The translations under genes and the position numbers were made by a program. A DNA stretch of 38,993 bases from Anaerolinea sp. (GTDB taxonomy: Bacteria; Chloroflexota; Anaerolineae; Aggregatilineales; Phototrophicaceae): NCBI GenBank assembly GCA_014879865.1, contig JACSRG010000481.1, forward strand, positions 1-38,993. Reading direction: 5' to 3'. Below are positions 1 to 8,094 of the stretch, piece by piece (position 1 is the first letter of the stretch; each line of letters opens with the position of its first letter). Under the pieces are notes generated by a model. The model saw only the letters and a program-made list of their open reading frames with translations. It was not told the DNA's origin and did no database searches.

Positions 1-180
1 ACGGGGTTTAAACCCCGTGCTACGAGAAAAGACCAAGCCCACTAAAGGGGCTTGCAAAGCGTCTTTTCGCGGGCAAACGAGCAGATCGGGCTAAGCCTTT
101 TGGGCGTCGAGCGGCGCGTTTCAACACTCCCGATGCTTAAGACAGTCCTGTCCCTACAAACGATTTCAGGGAGGTGAGAT
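1..180. repeat. Composite intergenic palindromes
   Basis: No gene is supported here. The stretch is made of short palindromic units: a perfect palindrome at 2-18 (ACGGGGTTTAAACCCCGT type), then nested arms GAAAAGAC/GTCTTTTC (about 26-67) around a CAAGCCC/GGGCTTG hairpin, then a tail CCCTACAAACGATTTCAGG (about 152-170). Such patchworks resemble dispersed intergenic repeats of Chloroflexota and other large bacterial genomes. Family membership is inferred from style only, because no second copy of these particular units lies in the window. Confidence 0.5.
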
Positions 181-210
181 TATAAAAGGACTGAGAACAC
201 ACTCAGTCCT
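181..210 (-). terminator. Intrinsic terminator of the ABC exporter operon
   Basis: Read on the minus strand, a 9-bp perfect stem AGGACTGAG/CTCAGTCCT with a 6-base loop (187-210) is followed at once by TTTTATAAT. It lies about 27 bases past the stop of the second exporter gene. Further copies of the CAGTCCT/CTCAGTCC unit at 211-230 suggest that the hairpin is built from a small repeated element. Confidence 0.7.
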
Positions 211-236
211 CAGTCCTTCTACCTCAGTCCTATCTT

Positions 237-2054
237 TTAGTCCGCTGCCATCTCCGGCGAGAGTTCGATTTCACGTTCGCGGCGGAACTGCTGCGTGTAC
301 AGGCGATAGTAATGCCCGCGCGCCTTGAGCAGTTCGGCGTGCGATCCCTGTTCGCTCACGCCGCCGTTCTCGATGACGAGGATACGGTCGGCTTTGCGGA
401 TGGTGCTCAAGCGGTGCGCGATGATGAAGCTCGTCCGCCCCTGCATCAGCGTTTCCATGCCCTTCTGGATCAAGGCTTCGGTCAGCGTATCGACGCTCGA
501 CGTGGCTTCGTCCATGATGAAGATTTCCGGTTTCGCCAAGACCGCGCGCGCTAAGCTGATCAACTGCTTCTGCCCGACCGAGAGCAGGTTGCCGCCTTCG
601 CCGACTTCCTCATCATAACCTTTTTCCAGCGTCATGATGAAGTCGTGCGCGCCTGCCAGCTTCGCCGCCTGTTCGATCTCCGCGTCGGTGGCGTCCAGCT
701 TGCCATAGCGCAGGTTCTCGCGGATCGTGCCGCTGAACAGGTGCGGCGTTTGCAGCACCATGCCAATGCGCGACTGGATCGCGTGCTGCGGCATATCCGT
801 GTAGTCCAGATCGCCGATGCGGATCACCCCGCCGCGCGGTTCGAAGAAGCGGCACACGAGGTTGACCAGCGTCGATTTGCCTGCGCCCGTCGGACCCACC
901 AGCGCGATGGTTTCGCCGCGCTTGATCGTCAGGTTGAAGTCCTTGAAGATCGGCTTGTCGATCTCGTCATCATAGTAGAACTGCACGTTGTCGAAGACGA
1001 TGTCGCCGACAATCGTACCCGGATCGACCGCGTTTTCTTTGTCCACGATGCTCGGTTCGCTGTCGAGCAGTTTGTACGTGCGTTCCGCCGAGGCAATCGC
1101 GTGCTGCATCGACGCGAACACGCGCGCCATATCCTGCACGGGCCACAGCATGAAGGTCACGTAGCTGACGAATGCCTGAATGCCGCCGACGGTCATGAAG
1201 CCGAGGTCGATCTGGATGCCGCCGAAGTACACAATCCCGCCGAGCGCGAATGCGCTGATGATCTGCACGGAGGGCAGGAAGAGCGCCGACAGCCATGCCG
1301 CCTTGAACGATGCACGGTACATATTGCCGGTCAGCACGCCGAACTCGCGCAGGTTTTCGCTTTCGCGCCCCAATGCCTTGACGACGCGCACGCCGGTGAT
1401 GTTCTCGTTATACGCGCCGGTGATCTTCGAGTTCGCCTTGCGCGACTCGCGGTACTCGTCCAGAATGCGATTCTGGAACCAGACCGCCACGACGATCAGC
1501 ACCGGGACGACCAGCATCACGCCGAGCGCCAACTGCCAGTTGATCGCCAGCATGAAAATGATCGCGGTGATGATGTTGACCACTCCCCACGTCATGTCGA
1601 GCATACCCCACGTCACCAAGTCGGCGATGCGTTCGGTGTCCGAGGTCAAGCGTGACATGATCCAGCCGACCGGCGTCTTGTTGTAGTACGAGATCGACAG
1701 CTTTTGCAGATGGTCGAACAGCGCCTTGCGCATGTCGTACATCACCCGCTGACCGAGTACCCCGCACAACCAGATGAAGACGAACACCGAAATCGCCTGA
1801 ATGATCATCAGCGCACCGTATGCCAGCACGATCTGGATCAGCCGATCCCGATCTGCGGGGATGATCGCTTCGTCGATGATCATCTTGCTCAGGTAGGTCA
1901 GGAACATGCCGATCACCGACATCACCGACACGGCGATGACGAAACCGAGCGTGCCTTTCCAGTGCGGACGCAGTTGACCGACGATGCGGATCAAAGTGCG
2001 CCCGTTGAATTTCGCCTTCTGATAATCTTCTTCTTCGTAGCCAAAATCAGACAT
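237..2054 (-). CDS. ABC exporter half-transporter, second subunit
   Basis: This 605-residue protein fuses a six-helix type IV exporter membrane domain (about 30-320) to a nucleotide-binding domain (about 350-590). Visible motifs are Walker A GPTGAGKST (387-395), a signature that reads LSVGQ (491-495) instead of LSGGQ, and Walker B with a normal catalytic Glu (IFIMDEATSS, E516). The start has AAGGAG seven bases upstream and overlaps the stop of the preceding exporter gene by eight bases, so the two are translationally coupled. The altered signature here and the altered Walker B in the partner fit a heterodimeric exporter with one degenerate ATP site, as described for TM287/TM288-type pairs. 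The substrate (lipid or drug) cannot be told from sequence. The function class is certain; the pairing is strongly supported by context. Confidence 0.93.
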   Translation of the reverse strand: MSDFGYEEEDYQKAKFNGRTLIRIVGQLRPHWKGTLGFVIAVSVMSVIGMFLTYLSKMIIDEAIIPADRDRLIQIVLAYGALMIIQAISVFVFIWLCGVLGQRVMYDMRKALFDHLQKLSISYYNKTPVGWIMSRLTSDTERIADLVTWGMLDMTWGVVNIITAIIFMLAINWQLALGVMLVVPVLIVVAVWFQNRILDEYRESRKANSKITGAYNENITGVRVVKALGRESENLREFGVLTGNMYRASFKAAWLSALFLPSVQIISAFALGGIVYFGGIQIDLGFMTVGGIQAFVSYVTFMLWPVQDMARVFASMQHAIASAERTYKLLDSEPSIVDKENAVDPGTIVGDIVFDNVQFYYDDEIDKPIFKDFNLTIKRGETIALVGPTGAGKSTLVNLVCRFFEPRGGVIRIGDLDYTDMPQHAIQSRIGMVLQTPHLFSGTIRENLRYGKLDATDAEIEQAAKLAGAHDFIMTLEKGYDEEVGEGGNLLSVGQKQLISLARAVLAKPEIFIMDEATSSVDTLTEALIQKGMETLMQGRTSFIIAHRLSTIRKADRILVIENGGVSEQGSHAELLKARGHYYRLYTQQFRREREIELSPEMAAD

Positions 2055-3846
2055 TGGCTAGCTCCTTCTCAAGCTCAGTCTCGATTCGCACCTGCAAATC
2101 GTAGATCTGCTGGTAAATGCCCGGTTGGTTGACGAGCGTTTCGTGCGTGCCGCGCTGCACGATGCGCCCCTTGTCCAAGACAAGGATTTGATCGGCGTTC
2201 ATGATGCTCTGGATGCGATGCGCGATGATGAACGTCGTCCGTGCTTCCATCAACTCGTCCAGCGCCGCGCGGATGTTCGCTTCCGTCTCCGTATCGACCG
2301 ACGAGGTTGAGTCGTCGAGGATCAGGATGCGCGGGTTCTTCAACAGCGTGCGCGCAATCGCGACGCGCTGCTTTTGACCGCCCGACAGCGTGACACCGCG
2401 TTCACCGACAATCGTGTCGTAGCCTTCGGGGAACGCCGTGATCACCTCGTGGACATCCGCCGCCTTCGCCGCCGCGATCACCTCTGCCTCATCGACATGC
2501 CGCCCGACGCCGTAGGTGATGTTTTCGCGGATCGAGCGCGAGAACAGGAACGGCTCTTGCTCGACAATCCCGATGTTCGCGCGCAAGAACTGGCGCGAGA
2601 TCAAGCTCAACGGCACGCCGTCCACCGTGACGCGACCGCTCGTGTAATCATAGAAGCGCGGCAGCAGGTTGACCAGCGACGTTTTGCCCGACCCGGTCGA
2701 ACCGAGCAGCGCGACTGAAGTCCCCGCCTTGACCGTGAAGCTGATGTCTTTGAGGACTGCCTGTCCCGGTTCATACTCGAACGTGACGTTCTCGAAGGCG
2801 ATGTCGCCCTTGAGCGGCTGATCGAGCTTCGCCAGCCCGTCGGTGATCGGCTCACGATCTTCCTTCAAAATCTTCGCGACGCGCTCGTAGCTGACCAAGC
2901 CTTCCGATGCGTTGACGATGATACGACCCAAGCCGCGCATCGGTTCGATGATCCAGATGATCAAGCCGATGTAAGCGATGTACGTGCCGATGGACATCGT
3001 GCCATCCATGACCATGATCGCGCCGACGACGTAGCCCGAAAGCTGCTGTAAGCCGCTCATGATGTCGGTGATGGGCCAGTAGAGCGCGTGTCCCTTCATG
3101 AACACCTTACCGCGTTGGAAGTGTTCCCAGTTCTCGGTTTCAAACTTGTCGCGCTCGTAGTCCTGCCGCGCGAACGCCTTGACGACGCGCACGCCGGTCA
3201 GGTTTTCTTGCAGCGTCGCCGACAGCTTGCCTTCCTGCTCCTGATAGCGTTCGTATGCTTTCGACACGCGCTGGAAGAAGTACATCGACACCGCGCCGAT
3301 GAACGGCACGACGATCACCGAGAACAACGCCAACTGCCAGTTGAGCGCGAGCAGGGCGGTGAAGTTGATCGAGAACAGCAGCAGGATACGCCCTAAGCCA
3401 ATCGCCTGCTCGGAATAGAACCGCTGAATGTGGTTCACGTCCGAGGTCACGCGCTGGATGAGTTCCCCCGTCGAGTTTTTGCTGTGGAAGGTGAAGGTCA
3501 GGCGCTGCAAATGGTCGAAGAGGTAGTTGCGGAGACGCAGCACGATCCCTTCCGCCGTCTGTGCCGACCACCGACCACTCAAATACGTGAACACGCCTTC
3601 TACCCCCGCCATCACGATGAAGCTCAACGCGATCAACAACAGTGCATCCAGAATGTGATCGCGCAGCAGCACATCATCGATCAGGTATTGCAGCAGCAGG
3701 AGCGTCCCCGTTTTCGCCATCGCCGCGAGCGCCAGCGCGAAGATCGCCGCGAAGTACAAGCCGCGAAATCCGCTGAGCATCCGCCACAACCCGACGAGCC
3801 GGTTGGATGAGACTGAACTTTTGAGATCGAAATTTTGCTGAGACAA
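2047..3846 (-). CDS. ABC exporter half-transporter, first subunit
   Basis: From the preferred start this is a 599-residue membrane domain plus ATPase. Motifs are Walker A GSTGSGKT (382-389), LSGGQ (487-491), and a Walker B that ends ILILDDSTSS, so the catalytic Glu is Asp (D512). That substitution marks the degenerate-site subunit of heterodimeric exporters. The start is chosen at the TTG at 3846: a perfect AAGGAGG sits eight bases upstream, and a TATAAT at 3887-3892 would place the transcript start near 3880, downstream of the two in-frame ATGs at 3897 and 3888. If those ATGs were used the protein would be 616 or 613 residues. It is the first gene of a two-gene operon that ends at the terminator near 181-210. 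Confidence 0.93.
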   Translation of the reverse strand: MSQQNFDLKSSVSSNRLVGLWRMLSGFRGLYFAAIFALALAAMAKTGTLLLLQYLIDDVLLRDHILDALLLIALSFIVMAGVEGVFTYLSGRWSAQTAEGIVLRLRNYLFDHLQRLTFTFHSKNSTGELIQRVTSDVNHIQRFYSEQAIGLGRILLLFSINFTALLALNWQLALFSVIVVPFIGAVSMYFFQRVSKAYERYQEQEGKLSATLQENLTGVRVVKAFARQDYERDKFETENWEHFQRGKVFMKGHALYWPITDIMSGLQQLSGYVVGAIMVMDGTMSIGTYIAYIGLIIWIIEPMRGLGRIIVNASEGLVSYERVAKILKEDREPITDGLAKLDQPLKGDIAFENVTFEYEPGQAVLKDISFTVKAGTSVALLGSTGSGKTSLVNLLPRFYDYTSGRVTVDGVPLSLISRQFLRANIGIVEQEPFLFSRSIRENITYGVGRHVDEAEVIAAAKAADVHEVITAFPEGYDTIVGERGVTLSGGQKQRVAIARTLLKNPRILILDDSTSSVDTETEANIRAALDELMEARTTFIIAHRIQSIMNADQILVLDKGRIVQRGTHETLVNQPGIYQQIYDLQVRIETELEKELANV

Positions 3847-3886
3847 CGATTGCGCCTCCTTATTCCATGAATCAAGCGCAAGAGTC

Positions 3887-3917
3887 ATTATATACATGGT
3901 TTCCCAGAATTTGGCAA
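3887..3917 (-). promoter_or_regulatory. Promoter of the ABC exporter operon
   Basis: On the minus strand a perfect TATAAT lies at 3887-3892. The best -35 is TTGCCA at 3912-3917, with a long 19-base spacer. It overlaps the longest possible reading frame of the exporter gene, which argues that translation starts farther in. The -10 is convincing; the -35 is weaker. Confidence 0.5.
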
Positions 3918-4098
3918 GGGTTATTCTGGGGGTTTAGAAATCAGGTCAGGTTATGAAGGGTCATGAGGGTTCATGGGTTCAATGATCGGCAGGGCGTTTC
4001 GGCTCATCGCTCTATGTCAGGCGATAGCTCAAGTGTGAACTTGGATGTCGGCGCATGTGTCTCTACAATACAATACGCGCTAAAGGACAATTTGTTTC
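3918..4098. promoter_or_regulatory. Divergent intergenic region with a plus-strand promoter candidate
   Basis: For the glycosyltransferase gene, TTGGAT (4041-4046), a 17-base spacer and TACAAT (4064-4069) form a fair promoter. A second TACAAT overlaps at 4069-4074. The stretch 3953-3990 holds an imperfect nine-base tandem repeat (GGGTCATGA, GGGTTCATG, GGTTCAATG). No gene was seen in this gap. Confidence 0.4.
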
Positions 4099-6045
4099 AT
4101 GAGAAGTATCGCTAACCTATTTTCCGAATTGCCTCTCTCACGTAAACGGGTAGGATTTCGTGTTTCCCTTCTGACCCTGCTCCTACTGCTGATCGTCGCC
4201 AGTCGTGCCTACCGGCTTGACGTGGATGTGCTGGATGTGCAAACCGACGAGTCGTGGTCAGTGTGGCAGACGTTCGGCAGTGTGAACGACATTCTGCGTT
4301 GGACGCCCTACGATTGGACACCCCTGTACTACCTGACGCTCGGCGCATGGCGCGAACTGACCAACCTCCATCCCGTGACTTTGCGCTGGCTGTCGGTGCT
4401 GGCATTCGCGGTCGGATGCAGCGCCATGTATCGCGTCGGACGGCGGTTGTACGGCGCGGGCGTCGTGCCGATGCTGGCGTATGCCGCCTTCGCCTACATG
4501 GTCTTCCTCAGCACGGAGATGCGCGGCTATGCCTTGCTGCTGGCGTTTTACCCGCTGGCGATCTGGTCGATGCTGCGCTACTTCCACCGCCCGACGCTGT
4601 CGCGCGCGCTGCCGCTGGGAATCCTGCTGGCGGCGATGTTCTACACCTCGCTGACGAGCGCCGCCGCTACCGGCGCACTGGTGCTGTTCAGCGCGTTTCT
4701 GTACGGCACGCGCATCTGGCGCTGGATCGTCCCGGCGGTGATCGCCGTCGTGCTCGCCCTGCCGGAAATCCTCAACAAGGCGGCGATTATCACCACGCGG
4801 ATGCAGGCGACGATCAACATCCCGCTGCTGCCGTTCGGCGAGGCGCTGGTCGATCTGTACGGCGCGCATACCGGCTACCCGCTGCTGATCTGGATCGGCT
4901 TGGCGGTGGTGGCGGGGGTGATGCTGGTGATAAACTTTGTACGGGTACGACGCACGTTCTCTAATAATACAAATCGCATTAAAGACCCGCTTATTGACCC
5001 CATCCCCTCCCCGAATTCGGGGAGGGGCGTAAACGGGAGTCTGCTTGCGCCTTCCCCTGAATTCGGGGGAAGGGAAGTTGGTATGCCACTTGAGCGCATC
5101 GCCCTCGGCTTGTTCGTGTGGGCGCTCATCCCGATTGCGCTGTACATCACCAACCCGACCTTCGGCTTCTTCAATCACCGTTACTCGTGGTGGGTGATGA
5201 TCGGCGTGGCGCTGTTCCTCGGTGCGGGCTTGAGCCGCCTGCCGCGCGTCGGTCAGGGGGCAGTCGCGCTGCTGTTGATCACGTTCGCCTTCGTGCCGAT
5301 CCCGCTGACCAAGTATCAGCTTGGCGATCCGCCGCTTGCCCCGGCGTTCGAGTGGCTGGCGGGCAAGGCGCGCCCCGACGATGCTGTGCTGATCGACCCC
5401 GCGTGCGGCTGCTGGTCGCCGGAACGCTTCGCCTACCTGACGCGCGTTTACTTCCCGATGGGCTTGCGCTTCGTCAGCGAACCGGGCGACGAGCAGCGGT
5501 TGTGGTACTTGACCGGGGCAGTCGGCGCGACCGAAAGCGTCGCCGCTGAGGTCAATCGGGGGCGCGTGGCGGGCGAGTTTTTCGGTCCGCCCGAAGCCTT
5601 GATCCGCGTGTATGAAGCGCCGCCCGATCCGGTCGGAGAAGTCTACAGCAATGGGATGCGTTTTCACGGCGCGGAGATCGCCGGGGCGAACGGCTTTCCG
5701 ATCTTCCACGAGGGCGAACCGCTCACGCTGCGCGTGTGGTGGACAACCGATCAACCGCTGCCACAAGATTACAGCATCGGCGTGTTCCTGTTTGACAGTG
5801 CTGGCAATCTCGTCTTACAGGAGGACAGCGCGCCGCGCACCACGCCGCCGCAAACGTCGATGTGGCAGACCGGGACAATCTACATGGAAGAGCGCACGCT
5901 CACTCTGCCGATCCCGTCCGGGCGCGGCGTGTATCGCCTGATGCTGGCGCTCTACTGGTACGGCGATCCGGTGCGCCTGACCGCGCCGGGAGTCGATGCG
6001 GATGGGCTGCGTTTCCTGACGAACGTCTACATATCGGCTTGGTAA
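4099..6045 (+). CDS. GT-C membrane glycosyltransferase (PMT/ArnT-like)
   Basis: This 648-residue protein has an N-terminal transmembrane helix (about 22-36) followed by an Asp-Glu pair (QTDESW, D50-E51) in the first outer loop. Many hydrophobic helices run to about residue 410, and a soluble C-terminal domain follows. This is the layout of GT-C enzymes that move sugars from polyprenyl-phosphate carriers outside the membrane; the acceptor is unknown. WTPLYYLTLGAWR after the DE motif fits the GT39/GT83-like superfamily. Residues about 295-326 are encoded by a palindromic repeat (see 4981-5080) sitting in frame in a loop between helices, which is not normal for the family. The gene is flanked by a divergent exporter operon and a convergent QueA-like gene, so it is probably a single transcription unit. 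Confidence 0.85.
   Translation: MRSIANLFSELPLSRKRVGFRVSLLTLLLLLIVASRAYRLDVDVLDVQTDESWSVWQTFGSVNDILRWTPYDWTPLYYLTLGAWRELTNLHPVTLRWLSVLAFAVGCSAMYRVGRRLYGAGVVPMLAYAAFAYMVFLSTEMRGYALLLAFYPLAIWSMLRYFHRPTLSRALPLGILLAAMFYTSLTSAAATGALVLFSAFLYGTRIWRWIVPAVIAVVLALPEILNKAAIITTRMQATINIPLLPFGEALVDLYGAHTGYPLLIWIGLAVVAGVMLVINFVRVRRTFSNNTNRIKDPLIDPIPSPNSGRGVNGSLLAPSPEFGGREVGMPLERIALGLFVWALIPIALYITNPTFGFFNHRYSWWVMIGVALFLGAGLSRLPRVGQGAVALLLITFAFVPIPLTKYQLGDPPLAPAFEWLAGKARPDDAVLIDPACGCWSPERFAYLTRVYFPMGLRFVSEPGDEQRLWYLTGAVGATESVAAEVNRGRVAGEFFGPPEALIRVYEAPPDPVGEVYSNGMRFHGAEIAGANGFPIFHEGEPLTLRVWWTTDQPLPQDYSIGVFLFDSAGNLVLQEDSAPRTTPPQTSMWQTGTIYMEERTLTLPIPSGRGVYRLMLALYWYGDPVRLTAPGVDADGLRFLTNVYISAW
4981..5080. repeat. 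Double palindromic repeat inserted in the glycosyltransferase gene
   Basis: There are two palindromes: 5004-5027 is a perfect 24-base palindrome centred on GAATTC, and 5051-5072 is a near-perfect 22-base one also centred on GAATTC. They are joined by a linker ending GAGTCTGCTTGCGC. The same linker and the same kind of palindromes recur at 21301-21420. The unit is translated in frame (PSPNSGRG ... APSPEFGG) without a stop. Its exact borders cannot be fixed without an uninterrupted homologue. Confidence 0.8.
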
Positions 6046-6062
6046 GGTGCAAGATAAGACTC

Positions 6063-6121
6063 AACGCAAAGACGGTAAGGCGCAAAGAATGTAAGTGGAT
6101 CACACTTGGCGTCTTTGCGTT
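6063..6121. repeat. Inverted repeat between convergent genes
   Basis: A perfect 12-base inverted repeat AACGCAAAGACG (6063-6074) / CGTCTTTGCGTT (6110-6121) has a 35-base spacer. It occupies the gap between the stops of the glycosyltransferase and the QueA-like gene. It may end transcription from both sides, although no clear T-run follows. The GCGCAAAG motif is repeated within the unit, as in dispersed intergenic repeats. Confidence 0.6.
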
Positions 6122-6133
6122 GCGCTCTTTCTT

Positions 6134-7216
6134 TTATGCCGTTTGCGCGAACCACTTGATTTCGGGCAGGGCGCGGCGATCCTCCATCAAGATCAGATGG
6201 CTGTCGCCGAATTCGTGCCACAGGTAGCCTTCGCGCACGGCTTCGGCATAGCTCTCGCGGATCGCCTCCTGTCCGGCGATGGTGTAAAGCATGGCAAGGT
6301 GACTCGTGACCGGATCATGCAGCCCGGTGATCAGCCCATCGACCACGTTGACGCCGCGCTTCGGGTGGATGTACAGGCGCGTGAATCCGCGTGATGGCTC
6401 AACCTCATGCCCGTTCCACGCCGATTCGAGCGCGCGGACGACGGTCGTCCCAACGGCGATCACGCGCCGCCTTTCGTGGTTCGCCTGATTGACCAGCTTA
6501 GCGGTTCTGGCAGACACGAAATATGGTTCGGGGTAGAGCGGGTGATTCTCCACCACCTCGGTTTCGACTTCGAGGCTGCTCACGCCCGTGTGCAGCGTGA
6601 TCGGGGCAATCGTCACGCCGTTAGCGCGCAAGCTGTCCACCACGCGCCGCGTGAATGGATACGCCGCCGAGGGCATCTCCGCGCTGCCGGGGACAGCGGC
6701 AAAGACCGTCTGGTAGGTCGCCAGCGGGTAGCTCTCCTGCACATAGCCGTAGCGGATCGGCTTGCCGGTGCGTTCCATTGCCGCGCGCACATCACCGTCG
6801 ATCTGCGCGAACCACAGGCGCGGCAGACCGGGGTAGGGCGTGATCAAGCGTGCGGGCAGGTCGGCAATCGTGAGCATCATGCCCGCCGTGACCGGGAGCG
6901 GTCCGGGCTGCGCGCTGCTCCAGCGCGGCTCGATCAGCCACATGCCGTTCCCGAAATGTGTTGCCATGCTGACGACGAACGCGCCGAGATCGGCGTGGTG
7001 CGCGGGCAGGCTGGCGGGGAGCGTCGCGCTGTCATTGACCACCAACAGATCGCCGGGACGCAGATAATGCGCTAATTCGGTGAAGCGTGTATGGACGTGT
7101 CCGCGCTCGGTGCTGACCATCAGCCGCGCATGGTCACGCGGGACACCGCGCGCCTCGGCGGGCTGTGTCGCCTGCAAATCGAGCGGACGCTCGAAAATCA
7201 GTTCAGACCGTTTCAT
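6134..7216 (-). CDS. QueA-like tRNA ribosyltransferase-isomerase family protein
   Basis: QueA uses S-adenosylmethionine to add a cyclopentene ring to preQ1 in tRNA, giving epoxyqueuosine. This 360-residue protein has family marks: RDHARLMV near the N-terminus, RPGDLLVVNDSATLPAS, and RRVIAVGTTVVRALES. The later conserved block, usually ending TNFHLPxSTLLML, is divergent here (LITGLHDPVTSHLAML), so it may belong to a QueA-like paralogue group rather than being a true QueA. The start at 7216 is chosen for GGGAGG six bases upstream; the frame stays open farther, but those starts lack a site. It overlaps the end of the SDR gene by 14 bases, so both are likely one operon. No other queuosine gene is present. 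Confidence 0.75.
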   Translation of the reverse strand: MKRSELIFERPLDLQATQPAEARGVPRDHARLMVSTERGHVHTRFTELAHYLRPGDLLVVNDSATLPASLPAHHADLGAFVVSMATHFGNGMWLIEPRWSSAQPGPLPVTAGMMLTIADLPARLITPYPGLPRLWFAQIDGDVRAAMERTGKPIRYGYVQESYPLATYQTVFAAVPGSAEMPSAAYPFTRRVVDSLRANGVTIAPITLHTGVSSLEVETEVVENHPLYPEPYFVSARTAKLVNQANHERRRVIAVGTTVVRALESAWNGHEVEPSRGFTRLYIHPKRGVNVVDGLITGLHDPVTSHLAMLYTIAGQEAIRESYAEAVREGYLWHEFGDSHLILMEDRRALPEIKWFAQTA

Positions 7217-7931
7217 TGACTGCCTCCCAGCGATCCGCTTGCGCGGCGTAGCGACCACCGCTCACCGCCATGCGATTTTGCCCGAACAGCCATGCCCAGA
7301 ACGGCACGGTGACATCCGGCAGCGGGCGATCCGAAATGTCCTCGCCGGGGAAAGCATCCTGATGCATCACCGTGCGCATATCGCCCGGATCGACGCTGAC
7401 CACGCTGACATTTTCGCCGCGTAGTTCGTTCGCCATCGTCAACGAGGCGAGATCGAGTGCCGCTTTGGTCATGCCGTAGCCGCCCCAGCCTTCATAGCCG
7501 CCTTTCGCCGCGTCGCTCGACAGATTGACGACAATCCCGCCGTTGGCTTTGAGCGCGGGCAATGCAAGCTGAGTCAGCGCGAGGGGCGCGATCACATTGA
7601 TCTTGAAGACGCGTTCCAGCGCGTCGAGCGGGTAATCCGCCAGCGCGGGCAGGGGCGACACGCCCAAATCCGACGCATTGTTGATCAGCACGGCGAGGTT
7701 TGCGCCCGCCGCGTCGATCACGGCTTGGCGGTGGGCGGCGTCGGCAACATCGCCGATGACCGTTTTGACCGTCACGCCGTAAGTGTTCAGCGAGCGGGCG
7801 ACGGCTTCAAGCGGTTCGGCATGACGGGCGGTCAGCACGATGTCATAACCTTGCCCCGCCAGAAAACGCGCCAGCACTTCGCCCAAGCCGCGACTCGCGC
7901 CGGTGATAATCGCCGTAGTTGTGTTAGCCAT
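7203..7931 (-). CDS. Short-chain dehydrogenase/reductase
   Basis: This is a 242-residue classical SDR. It shows the NAD(P)-binding TGASRGLG (10-17), NNAS (84-87), a catalytic Ser in VNLSSD (138/139), and YGMTK giving Y152 and K156. An Arg after the glycine-rich motif suggests NADPH rather than NADH. The substrate is unknown. A ribosome site GGGGAG precedes the ATG. The 14-base overlap with the QueA-like gene downstream says they are co-expressed, but no shared pathway is apparent. Confidence 0.88.
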   Translation of the reverse strand: MANTTTAIITGASRGLGEVLARFLAGQGYDIVLTARHAEPLEAVARSLNTYGVTVKTVIGDVADAAHRQAVIDAAGANLAVLINNASDLGVSPLPALADYPLDALERVFKINVIAPLALTQLALPALKANGGIVVNLSSDAAKGGYEGWGGYGMTKAALDLASLTMANELRGENVSVVSVDPGDMRTVMHQDAFPGEDISDRPLPDVTVPFWAWLFGQNRMAVSGGRYAAQADRWEAVNETV

Positions 7932-8094
7932 GTAGAGTCTCCCCTAGCTGATCGAATTACCTCTACTATAGGGGAAGGCGCGGATAGTTTCGCCCTGCCT
8001 AAGGACGGTTTGCCGACTGTACGTCCGTACAGTCATAATTCGTCAACCAACCAACAGCGGACGCCGTGTGATGGTGTATGAGGTGAGGTCGCCG
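7932..8094 (+). promoter_or_regulatory. Divergent control region with a candidate repressor operator
   Basis: For the antiporter, TTGCCG (8010-8015) and CATAAT (8034-8039) are 18 bases apart. A perfect 9+2+9 inverted repeat, GACTGTACG-TC-CGTACAGTC (8015-8034), fills exactly that spacer. The position and the GTAC-rich symmetry resemble operators of TetR-type repressors. No repressor gene is adjacent. Leftward, TATAGT (minus strand, 7965-7970) is a possible -10 for the SDR gene, with no convincing -35. Confidence 0.55.

Noticed and set aside
187-232. Repeated CAGTCCT/CTCAGTCC units as a possible CRISPR array
   Set aside because: The units are too short and have no regular spacers; they are better read as a terminator hairpin with extra copies.
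4258-5766. A 502-codon open frame on the minus strand opposite the glycosyltransferase
   Set aside because: It is rich in Arg, Gln and His with no domain, and arises from codon bias of the real gene on the other strand, which has clear helices and motifs.
5862-6394. Short plus-strand frames around the glycosyltransferase end
   Set aside because: They run through a palindromic repeat and the antisense of the QueA-like gene and show no protein features.
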